Below are positions 47,493-57,568 of a stretch of DNA of 64,000 nt, piece after piece. The stretch comes from Cyathus striatus. Lineage: Eukaryota > Basidiomycota > Agaricomycetes > Agaricales > Nidulariaceae. A program made the translations under genes and the position numbers. Location: positions 2,976,001 to 3,040,000 of the forward strand of contig JAOVFP010000017.1 of assembly GCA_025738555.1 (NCBI GenBank). Direction: 5' to 3'. The notes under the pieces are model-generated. The model was not told the origin of the DNA. It worked only from the letters and a program-made list of their open reading frames with translations, and ran no database searches. Within the stretch, counting starts at the first letter, position 1, and each line of letters starts with the position of its first letter.

Positions 47493-49115
47493 CTGATTAA
47501 GGGTCAATGGTGGTGAGTTGTTTGATTAATCGTGGAGCTGTGGCTGATACGAGGAAACCTAGGATGGTGTAGATTATCGTTGTTTTATTTTTTGTCGCTT
47601 CTCCGTTTCGCTTTGAGTTTTGACGTTTTATGTTTTCGTGTAATATTGTATATGGATTTCTTTATTCTTTTTTTTGTGGATTGATTAAGTACGAGGGTGT
47701 GCAGTGTGAAGGTAGGCTGTGGTGACTGACGTACTTTTCTTCTAGGTCTATTCTTGAACCATAGGCGTGCGCGATCTTGGAGGAATTGGTATGGCATGGT
47801 GCTTCTTACGGTGTACTCCTTTTCAAATCTTCATTGTAGGTCTGTGGAATGCGATCCTAGCAGCTTATTGTGAAGCTCTCCTGAGGATGTACGCTGGTAC
47901 TGGCGTTTTCGACTTTCGTCCGGGGGCGCTTGGCTGTTCAAGTTGAAGCCAATATTATGGTGAAACGCTGACGTTAAGGTAACATCCCCGATTCGTCTTG
48001 TGTTTGCTCGCTTTTGACCTGTATTTATTCATCAGGGATTTCTTTTGTTTTGGGTATAAGAGTAACGCGAGAACTCGCCTTGATAAGTTGATAACTTTCT
48101 TGCAACTTCGAGAGGTAAATACAAATGCCTCAGATTGATGTCTTTGATTGATCTGTTGTGCTCAGTTTTATCTTTTGCAGTAGCCCCAGATTGTCTATAA
48201 GTTTCGCCTCTGGGGTTTCGGCGTATTCATTTGCGTCTAGGATGTACAGGGACTTTACAGCCTTTATCCAGCGATTTTCAACCCTGAGGGTCAAGTAAGT
48301 TTTGTCCTCTCGTTATAGTAGATTCGTACTTACCTTTCGTTACATCTAACTCCATTAGTGCTTATAGAAGGGTGTAGGCATACTTGAGATTCAGTATGTG
48401 CTTCTCTTTCTTCGCTTATTCGCGACATTGCTGTTTTCTATGTTGAAAGAACCTTACGATGTCATAGTTCAAAAGTGAATACGATATATTTAATTAACTT
48501 TTTATTATTGAATTTCTCCCTGCTATGCCCGTTCACTTATTTCAATTGGTGTTCTAGGTCGTTCAACGCGGTGATATGTCGGGAACCGGATGCTGGTCAG
48601 TCCGGTATGATTTTTTAAGAAGTGGCTGATGGGACTCATATGAAGGACAGGGGTAATATTCATGTTTACGGACCCAGAAGTTGGCCATAAGGTCCTGAGT
48701 ATCAGCAGTATTGCGGCCAGAAGCGAGAACGATTTCTTTAACACCTGAGCATCAAAAATAGCATAGCGCCAAGCGCCCTTGCGGCCCAATGTTCTGAGAC
48801 CTTCGTATACCCGTCTTGATAGATGTATTTTTTTTAACTGGTGCCTTTGTATATCGCGGATGTAGTTTATAATCCAAGAAGGTCTTTATTGGCTAGACTG
48901 CACTGCTGTTCTATTGGATATATTTACATAATTCATTCAAGAGGTAGGTAGAAAAATCATCTATCAACTGTCAACAAATATCAGCTCGTTTAATGCGGAC
49001 TGCGGTTTCCTCTGGTATCTAAATAGAGTGTAAGAAGTCATTTATGCCTGTGTCGATATTTCTAACTCTCCGAACAGACAAGTAGAATTTGCATGTCCCG
49101 TTTTCAAATATATCT
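47493..49115. other. Intergenic, no supported gene
   Basis: 3' flank of the DnaJ gene and AT-rich sequence. A frame at 48523-48789 (minus) has no motif. Confidence 0.4.
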
Positions 49116-49318
49116 TTATTCCTCAAATGCGTAGCGAAGTCGTGAAACCTGAAAATTAATCGTACTAGACCAGGGGTATGTTCTCACTGAATATTTAATG
49201 GTCCATGGTCCTGTGCTCTCCTGTACGGTGGTGAACGTATATTTTCCGCTGATCTCGCCTCGGTTATAAAGTCGCAGCAGAGTCGGACATGGAGCAGGAT
49301 ATGATATAGTGAGTTTCT
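49116..49318 (-). CDS. Possible terminal exon of an unknown gene
   Basis: After a good acceptor (GAGGTTTCAG) the minus strand reads KLTISYPAPCPTLLRLYNRG, EISGKYTFTTVQESTGPWTI, and KYSVRTYPWSSTINFQVSRL before a stop: about 66 residues with a beta-strand-like pattern. It lies just downstream of the unknown repeat protein gene on the same strand and might be an alternative last exon of it. No family recognised. Confidence 0.3.
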
Positions 49319-49419
49319 GAAACCTCACGCGATGTTACTAGCAAGTCTAATGTTCCCTTAGGTTCTAAATAGCAAAAGAAGATTTTATTGTTAGAGCCCT
49401 AGATTTTATATCTAAGGAT

Positions 49420-50366
49420 TTATCTAGAATATATTTCGGCGTCACTACAGAACTCGAAGTTCAGAAACCTGGCTTCGATCTCTTCGAAATCGACTTGATC
49501 CTCTTCGTTAGCTGGCGCGGTGTTTATGGAACCGTCAATGTCGCTAGCAGTGGGGAGAGGATGTTCACCTGCAGTTGTTATATGTTAGGGCTTAGCAGTA
49601 GCAGAACGGCGAGTTTTATCAGACTTACAGGTGTTGGCATCCTCTGTTTCTTGAGTGTTGTGCGATGAACTGGCAGTTGGCGGCGGCGGAGGCACCGCGA
49701 TTTGAATTACACTGGAAGTGGTTACGGACAGCGTAGATGGGCCTGCGACGGGCTGTGACTCTGCATCAGTGGGGCGCGAACACGACTGCGTCGCCCCAGC
49801 CCTCGTCGTGCTAGCTGCTGGAGGCTGACCACCAGTGACTGTAATGGACGGCGTAGATGAGCCTGCGACGGGCTGTGGCTCTGCTGTTCTGGTCCTGTCG
49901 ATAGGGCGGGAGTGCGGGTAGGATTGGTACCGTTTGTTAACTTGTTTGCTTCGGAGACGACCCCCAGACCACCTCTGGGAGATGTTGGTTGACTGTGGAA
50001 CGTTTTGCCCACTCCTTGGAACATAGTGGCCTACATCTGGAGGTGAAAACTTCACAGATTGATGGTACTGCGAAACTTACCATGGTTTATTGGGGGAGGT
50101 TCCCAAATAAATCTATACTTCCGTCCTTGCTCAAGAGGTAGGTCATATAACTCTCTATGTCGTTGCATGCCATCTGGTGCCCCAACAAATGATATTCTTG
50201 CTACAGGTGGTGGAAGAGATTTATAAGGGAGCCTATATGCTCTCAGAACGGGAGGAAGACCCCCTTGCCTATTTGTTGCCACCATGTAACATGGTGGTGG
50301 AAGTGGTGGTGGGAGTGGTGATGGAAGAAAAACCCTCCTGGGGGAGGGTGCGAGGCTTGGATTCAT
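49420..50366 (-). CDS. Unknown Pro/Ser/Thr-rich protein with an internal repeat
   Basis: Three exons join cleanly: MNPSLAPSPRRVFLPSPLPP through a globular-looking part (ARISFVGAPDGMQRHRELYD, then QGRKYRFIWEPPPINH), a GTAAGT intron into DVGHYVPRSGQNVPQS, and a second GTAAGT intron into EHPLPTASDIDGSINTAPAN and an acidic end (EEDQVDFEEIEARFLNFEF). The middle holds two copies of a unit, EPQPVAGSSTPSITVTGG and ESQPVAGPSTLSVTTSS, about 40 residues apart. At DNA level the block CCTGCGACGGGCTGTG is shared. Total about 240 residues, no signal peptide. No family recognised; it looks partly disordered with one small structured region. Confidence 0.6.
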
Positions 50367-51036
50367 TGTAGATGGTGATAGTGATGTGGCTGGTCTATTT
50401 TATTCTTTATTATTTGCTGATTTGTGTCTAGGATGAGAATGAACCATACCAAGTGAAGTGGTAATACAGCAAGGGGAGTTGATAGTGGAGTTGTTTCCAA
50501 CTGTTAGCTATTTATAGTTTCTATGAATTCCTGAACCCAATAGCTCAGGTAAGCTTACCAGGTGCACAATCTGTTCTTAATCCAGCACTAAGTACATCTA
50601 CAGTACTAGAAAGTTTGTCATTATCCTGCCAGCCTATCCCTGCGTTCAATGTGGTGGCTAGAAGATAGAGAATTGTGATTTGCAAGGCACAAAAATACTT
50701 CCCAACAGCAACAATTGCAACTTTTCCCCTTCACCCTTTCTCAAATAGTTATCCAGTGTCCAAACATTTAAACACCTCTTCCAGTATTATGTGTACCCTC
50801 AATGATTCAGGTTTCTTGTGCATACAACATAAAATCAACTCGGCAAAAAATACAGGGTACTCATTATGTATACTTTACTCAGATAAGTAACTATAGAGGT
50901 CCACAAGTTGCATTATGTTTAATACTCGTACTAGCTTGCCAGTAGCAAGAAGTAACTTAAGTAGATACAATAAATAAAATAACCGACAGGCAATCATACT
51001 ACAAAAGTTCAGCCTGAGCCTTCTACCATCGTGTTG
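50367..51036. other. Intergenic, no supported gene
   Basis: AT-rich sequence between the unknown gene and the 3' end of the DUF4203-like gene. One 71-codon frame (50675-50890) has no motif. Confidence 0.4.
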
Positions 51037-52404
51037 TTACAGACTGAACCGATTTGGACTCGTTCCTTTGAACCTCGCAGCATCCCACATCTCGCCAAAG
51101 AATGACCTCCGCTCTTTTACTAATGCAGTCATTTTTGGAGGTGGAGGTAACGGAGTTATCTCGTCATTTTCTGGTATTGAGTCGAGCGTTGAGTCACTTG
51201 AAAGAGGTGGCGGAGGGAAGAAGTGATATTGGATATATCCCATGATCGGTCTACAAAAATGGTCAGATAAGGGAAGAAGACATAGTAAGGGGCATACGTA
51301 AGACCGAGAGATACAGCAAGAAGAATTATAGTAGATAAAGTAGGTTCATAGCCGCGTTGCATTATGTCCTATTATGATTTTATACGTGAATATGGCTATT
51401 GGAAAGTTGAAACAAGAAAAGAACGCACGATAAGATGAGCTTTATTTCTGTCGAACAAAAACCTCAAACCGGTGCTCATGCCTGTTTGTTTGTTCAATAT
51501 TAGATCAACCCCAAGGAACGTCAGAAATGTGCCAGTTGAGGCACATGCAACGGCCTATATTGTGATTCACAGCTTCAGCATTTTGACACCAATAGTTACA
51601 ATATCACTCACAAGTCCAAGCCTTTTTAACCTCTTACAGAACAACACCATCCCTCCAAGTAACCCCGTAATACCGACAATAATCCAATTCGCTGCATATT
51701 CTCCTGTCTCAACACCACCAAAAAGCAGGCCCTGTCGCAACAGTACCACGCGAATTCCAAAACTCAAGCCACCTAGTATGCCAAGGGCGATCGTTGCCAG
51801 ATGTTTTGTAAAGCTGGAAAGGCTAAGGAGGAAGCCAAGTGCAAAAAAACCAAGTGTTGCCGCGGTGAGAAGAATGTCAGAGATCGATGGGGTGGACGAG
51901 AGTGTGTTTGTTAGAGCGGACCATGCTACAGAAGGGGTATCAATAAGGTAGTTTGCTGCGAGACATAAAAAAATAGATGGAGATTCTAGAGCAAATGGAA
52001 GGCGATAGAAAGGGTACAACTCAAGCCACAGAATGAAAGACGCACGTACAACAGATAGCGAACACCAATCCCAGCACTGTAGCTCTCGTTGCCGATATCT
52101 TGTGTTTTAACCCCCAAACTCCAGCAAACATTAGCGGCACACCAAAAACGAGACAAAATGCAAGCCATATAATGGCAGGAACATCGAATCCATCGCCAGA
52201 GCCGTCTGTCGCTAGTGATTGGGTAACAAATTCGTTCGTATCCGTATCGATCACTTGGGGGGTTCCGGTTGTATTAGAAATGATAAAAGAGCGTGAGTAG
52301 AGGGTATCCGAGTGCACCAGGGGAAAGGCATGGGCTGATATGAAAAGAGAGAAGATGGTAAGCAGGCTAATACAGCGTAGTATTGGCAAAACAAGTCGCC
52401 CCAT
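51037..52404 (-). CDS. Multi-pass membrane protein, DUF4203 / TMEM198-TM7SF3-like
   Basis: The ATG opens a signal peptide (LPILRCISLLTIFSLFISAH) and a lumenal stretch with an N-glycosylation-type NTT. A run of membrane helices follows: PAIIWLAFCLVFGVPLMFAG, ATVLGLVFAICCTC, ISDILLTAATLGFFALGFLL, LATIALGILGGLSFGIRV and NWIIVGITGLLGGMVLFCKR. A final exon set includes GTFLTFLGVDLILNKQTGMS, TGLRFLFDRNKAHL, RGYEPTLSTIILLAVSLGLT and a cytosolic Pro-rich tail. The GVDLILNKQ..GMS..LR.LFDRN block is what I recognise from fungal DUF4203 proteins related to TMEM198 and TM7SF3. Four introns are needed. Function in fungi is unknown to me; the location is an endomembrane or the plasma membrane. Confidence 0.8.
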
Positions 52405-55397
52405 GTAAGGTACGATGACAGAGCCTGATGGCGAAGGACGTCGACCTTCACCAGCAGCGAGACGCCAATTAACGGTCCCAAGTTCCGAGTGTGCTCAACA
52501 AAGTTAAATAGCGACAAGCTGATACGCAGATTGTTGCAAACGAACGATCGCGCGTCCTGGTCACGATCAGTTGAGGCTTCAACAACAGATTGCAGGAGGA
52601 TAGCAATAAATAAAGCCCAGCTTGCTTCACCGTTGGTTTAGCTCTTTTCTGCTGATCCCAGCAGCCGGAGTATAGACATAAACTTTGGACTAGCAAAGTT
52701 TATAGGTTGTTTGACAGGCTCGAAGTTTTGAGTTTCTTCGAAACCAGGGGAAGGAAGGGAGGATCTGGGATTCGGTAAAAAAAAATACAACTTCAAAAGT
52801 GCCACAAGAATATCTCGTTTGCGAGGTCACTTCCCAGCATCATCAGGTACATATGGAATCAGAATGGAAAATGTTCCATAATTATCTAAAGATACCCTTG
52901 TGAGAGCCTGAGATAACAAGCAAACGTTAGATAATTGAGGCCACAAATGGAGGTGCGAGGAACAACAAAATCCGGAGTCACGCTATTCTTGGCGGTGATG
53001 TGGAGGATTGGGATGACAACCAGGTGAGTGCTGGCGGACATTCTATATTTAGAAGGTTTGCGTCATGACCATAAGTTTAGCGCTAGCAGACTGTACACAG
53101 CGCTCAAATGAACGGTGATAATGCGTTCCGCTCGCAGCCGGAACAGTGGCAAAAAATCGACTGAGAAGGTGTACAAAGAACCAAATAAAATGCATAAAGT
53201 TGAGTTAGAGCGTACTCTGTTCCAGATCACTTCGTAATAGGGGGTAGCGGGTATATTACAGGCAACACATTTTGCCGGTATACACATCGTTGAACCGTTC
53301 CGTAATCCCATAACAGCGACTAACAACGACCGATGAGAGTGCTCCCAGACTGCACTGGACGGAAGCAGTGAGTAGAAATATATTTCCCGGATAAGTCTGG
53401 ACTTGATCGGATGCCGCAAGGCCGTACCAGCGCAGTTGCCGGACGCTGCGCAGTATGAGGAAGATTTCAGTGAGTTTTGGCATTGGAAATGATTGGACAC
53501 ATCATGCATCATGATTCCATATAATGAACAAGTGGCGGAACGAATGCTGGAGAAAGCTAATACAATGTCGATGAACAAATGTCTAAGAGACAGTAGCATG
53601 AGTCTGACGCAACGATATTAACCCCGCTTGAGAAGCTGGAGATCATGTTCGCAAGGATGCTTAGAGATCTTTAGAGGTACGTGTAGTCTCGCCAATCTAA
53701 CGCCCAGAAAAGATATTTGCGTTATTTAGATCGACACGGTATGAGACGGTATGGCAGTGGTATGGCAACCTCAGGGTATAACTTTCTGTAGTTTCATTGA
53801 GTTTCATAGAGCTTCACGCGCCACCGCGATCGCGTTACACCCGACATCGTGGTTACGATAGAATCTGTACGGTAGGCTTACACAGGCCGCCGTAAGTCCA
53901 TTTCTACGAACATCAGTAATTAGTAGCAGAAGTGCATAATAAATGCTTCCAAACACACTCCAATAAGTATCAGAAATATGAATAGTTCGTGAAGTCGCCC
54001 TATACTTGGGTTACGCCTCCCTACGTGACATCTTGCTAATGATATCCAGTAGGCTTCATCCTAAAGCATCTACCTCGACCGATTGTAGCCTACCTAGACA
54101 GCAGTGACTTGTGCAAACATAGCGCCACCGCACGAAGACCCTAACGACTTCTGCTTGGGTAGATCCTCACCAACATTATTCAATAGGTCGTCCACAGCAT
54201 CTGCTGTTACCAAGCACTCAAAAATTAGGAATGTGTAAAGAGCACAAACTGACGTTAACATACATAAGATCCGGGATGAACTTTTCCGTTATCAAACATA
54301 TGCTGTATAAGTTGTTTCAGAATTGATCGCATTGCGCAGCAGTACTAACGTTAACAGCACAAAGCTATGACTCTCGAATGCCGTGGTCACTGAAGTAGTC
54401 GACCACGAATGGTTAAACGTAGGCCAGCACAACGCCACATTCCATGAAGTCTGCCAGTCGCACTACGCATTGGAAACGCTGAATATAATATCAAGCACTG
54501 GTTGTATTGTCAGTTATGCTGTGAGATATGGTTACAAAGAAATGCGAAATAACATTCTAGACAGACAGCTACATCAGTTCGGAAGACGCACCCCGTAATG
54601 CATGCCCGAATGCAGTGCAACCGGGACCGTCGCTGAAAAATTGCACTGTAACACCCTCAGCCACATCGTGCCGCAAACAGCTTGCAAGCCACACACCGGT
54701 AGCAATGACAAGATCTTCTCTACCACGTTCCAATGTCGTTATCATTCTCGTAAAGTTTCGTCGTCTGAGCATGACGCCGCAACAGTCTCTAAATAAAAGT
54801 AAAGCGGTCAGAATTCACTCAAAATTAAGCGTAATAGAAAACGAGAATCTCGCTCAGGCTGCCACAAGGACAGACTCAAAAATAACTGATCTCATGCCTC
54901 CCCTACTAATACCACACACAAGCCCCTAGAACTCCGACACACACCGAACCACGCTGTATGCCTACAACCACACTCCCAAGCGTTAAGCTCGTGCCAGGAT
55001 GCTTTATAGCAGGCAATATGGAATGATTTATCGTCCGTTAATAAATAAAAGTACCACACTAGAGACCACCCGACTCGATCTGGACTCTAGAGGAAGGGGA
55101 TCGAGCGAGCTTGGCTAGCTGGACGACTCCTGAAGGAGAGAATGTGCGACTCTGCCTTTGCTGCAAGATCGTTCGACTCGAGATCATTGCAGCCTATGGA
55201 TATTAGAGTCTCTTCCTATGTCTCGGGTTAAGAGAGCAAAGGTGCTGTTGGTCCTGCCTTACAACGCGCCTCTGTATGCTCTGAGAGGTTCATTGGAGAA
55301 AGGACCTTTGCGGGTTCAGGATGTATGTATATGAGGCGGTTCTTGTGCGTGAAGTAGGGCAGTCGACCCTTTTACTAGAACATCTTTGCGAGAAGAG
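52405..55397. other. Gene-poor tract
   Basis: Nothing convincing. A 178-codon minus-strand frame (53063-53599) begins with a hydrophobic stretch but has no recognised domain and may be chance. Opposed frames at 54383-54929 (plus) and 54569-54772 (minus) overlap and cannot both be real. AT-rich intergenic sequence lies between. Confidence 0.4.
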
Positions 55398-55495
55398 AAG
55401 GTGAATGTGAAACTTGCCTGAGACATTTCTCGACGTGCAATGAAACACTCAAGAAACACTGTCGCGCTGGACACGATGAACGGCATGGAAGATAA
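55398..55495 (+). pseudogene. C2H2 zinc-finger-like fragment
   Basis: One frame reads ECETCLRHFSTCNETLKKHC followed by RAGHDERHG and a TAA. The spacing C-x2-C-x13-H-x4-H fits a classical C2H2 finger (cysteines at 55406 and 55415, histidines at 55457 and 55472). The region upstream has stops in every frame, so it seems an isolated relic or a chance match. Confidence 0.28.
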
Positions 55496-55744
55496 TAGCG
55501 ACGGTTGACAGCGTCGATGAGGATAACGAAAAGGATGACGAAGGTGAACAGTAAAAATCAGCTGAGTAGGAAGTCCCCTGAACCGTGAGGATGATTAGTC
55601 AGCATACATTTGCGTTGTGGAACGAACACGTCGTACAAGTGATGTTGAGCGTCAGGAATCTACTCGCTACCAACTGCCACCGTTTTCTCCCTTTCGCCGC
55701 CTGCACCTCCGTCTCTTTCCCTTGAAATACTATTGTAATTCTTT

Positions 55745-56760
55745 ATGAATATCTTTCGGCTTCTTGGTGCGTTATCATGTCGTAACCAGCTGTGTACGGT
55801 GCTTACACATACTCGCGCACAGGCGACTTGTCGCATCTAGCATCCATATTCATTTTATTGCATAAAATACAGACGACTCGGTCATGTCGAGGTGTGTTAT
55901 CTTTTGCCGTCGTTTTCCCAGAGGCCTGACCGAAGCCTTGACCATACTAGGCATTTCATTCAAAACACAAGCCCTCTATGTTGCTGTATTCATCACGCGC
56001 TATCTCGACCTCCTCTACCGCTATGTCTCGCTCTACAACTCCGCCATGAAACTCTTCTTCATTGCCAGCAGCTGCTACATCCTCTACCTTATGAAATACA
56101 AGTACAGGTGTGTCCTCCTTTCCTTCTCAGTTTGCTCTATTTAAAAGCAAACCCTCAGACCAACACACGACCCCTCAATCGATACCTTCCGCATTGAATA
56201 TCTCTTAGGCCCCTGCCTGGTGCTAGCGCTCATCTTCAACTATAAATTCTCGCCCTCAGAGATTCTCTGGTCCTTCTCCATCTTCCTCGAGTCGGTTGCT
56301 ATCCTTCCGCAGTTGTTCATGCTTCAGCGCACTGGAGAGGCGGAGACCATTACGACGCACTATTTGGCAGCATTGGGCATGTACAGGGCGTTGTACATTC
56401 CGAATTGGATATACAGGTGAGTTATACTGTTTCTGTTCAACGTTTTGCGAGCGGAGAGTGCTGTACGTCATGGGTGGATCGTGTTACTCGTATCCGTGTC
56501 TCTTCCCTCTTTTCCCTCGACCACGCGTTTGCTGTGCTTCGCTGTTAAGAATTCTGCCTGACATGTACACAGATACTTCACCGAAGACGGAGCAGTGGAT
56601 CCTATCGCCGTTACTGCTGGCCTAGTCCAGACAGGTCTTTACATCGATTTCTTCTATGTCTACTTCACCAAGTATGTTCTTCGTTCTATTTTTCCTTTCC
56701 AATACTTACGTTATCTGTTATAGAGTATTGCAAGGCCAGAAATTCGAGCTCCCAGCGTAG
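55745..56760 (+). CDS. ERD2: ER lumen protein-retaining receptor (K/HDEL receptor)
   Basis: Erd2 is a seven-helix Golgi receptor that binds HDEL/KDEL-tailed ER proteins and returns them in COPI vesicles. Splicing gives [63 protein letters not shown], a helix [90 protein letters not shown] and the end GQKFELPA: about 212 residues, the usual family length with all signatures. Exon 1 is 22 bases (55745-55766), followed by introns of about 56 and 40-60 bases. The next gene is the tRNA. With the cargo lectin at 60.9-62.6 kb it is one of two early secretory pathway genes in this 7-kb region. Confidence 0.95.
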
Positions 56761-57133
56761 CCTGCTCTCCGCTCTGTATCTACACACCCGTACCTACGTA
56801 GACCGTTCGTTCTTCTACATAGTTCTTGCTACAGTTGGCAGTGCAGAAATTAAGTATATGCCTAATTTACTAGTTTTCCAGGGACCTGGTTTGTGAATGA
56901 AAATTCTGAGCACCTGAATGACTGACTTTATGCTGTAGCCGGTGCTTCTTAAAATACCGTTAAGCTGGTGTCATAGCTTCAATTTCTGTTGATTCTATAG
57001 CGGCTGTTGTGAATGAATATTTGGCTTCTGTAATGTACATCAGCTGACAGCTTATATTCGAGGAAGAGATATTTGAGATGTATTCATTAAATGTTTATTC
57101 CAAATGAGGAACGACTTAATTGCTAATTTTTAT
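56761..57133. other. Intergenic, no gene seen
   Basis: 3' flank of ERD2 and AT-rich sequence leading to the tRNA. Nothing further recognised. Confidence 0.5.
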
Positions 57134-57234
57134 GTCGGTATCGATTAGGGGTTAAATCACCTCGTTGTGGTTACTAATGTTAATCTAGTTGTGATTAGTT
57201 CCGAGGAGCCGCTGGTTCGATTCCAGATACCGAC
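57134..57234 (+). tRNA. tRNA-His (GTG) with a 30-nt intron
   Basis: A full cloverleaf can be folded: acceptor GTCGGTA/TACCGAC (7 perfect pairs); D arm GATT-AGGGGTTA-AATC containing the GG pair of the loop; anticodon stem CCTCG/CGAGG (57160-57164, 57202-57206) around loop TTGTGG..C with anticodon GTG at 57167-57169; T arm CTGG-TTCGATT-CCAG carrying the internal B-box GGTTCGATTCC. The loop and stem match the general tRNA-His pattern (TTGTGGC). A 30-base insert (57171-57200) sits between positions 37 and 38, the canonical nuclear tRNA intron site, and has its own inverted repeat ACTAAT/ATTAGT. The base after the acceptor is A, as in eukaryotic tRNA-His. A T6 run about 33 bases downstream could end Pol III transcription. 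Confidence 0.8.
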
Positions 57235-57568
57235 AATATAATTTGTATAATTATTGTTGCAGGTTTTTTAATCGTCGATGAATGGTTTTTGTTGCCCTTG
57301 AGAAGGGTCAAATATTCTCTTAATGTTTGAAAGATACTTTAGTGTTTAAACATGAGAGACATATGATATGTTGTATAATATTGGTGTATGCATTTACTTA
57401 CTATTTACAACATATGTATAACTTGCAGGCACTGTTTACCTAAAAAATAAAAGAGTAAGTATGTCACTTTGAATTTCTGTATCATGGGTAGGTGAAAATA
57501 TTAAAGCTATTCTAGGATGTATATAAAATCCCCATCTTTACTATAAAAGCCTAAAGTGACTGTCAAAA
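57235..57568. other. Intergenic, no gene seen
   Basis: AT-rich 3' flank of the tRNA, including a T6 run near 57.27 kb, and the 3' end of the convergent NACHT gene. Confidence 0.5.

Noticed and set aside
53063..53599. 178-codon minus-strand frame with a hydrophobic start, possible secreted protein
   Set aside because: The hydrophobic start is interrupted by polar residues, Cys are scattered, and no family or transcript support is visible; kept only as a remark.
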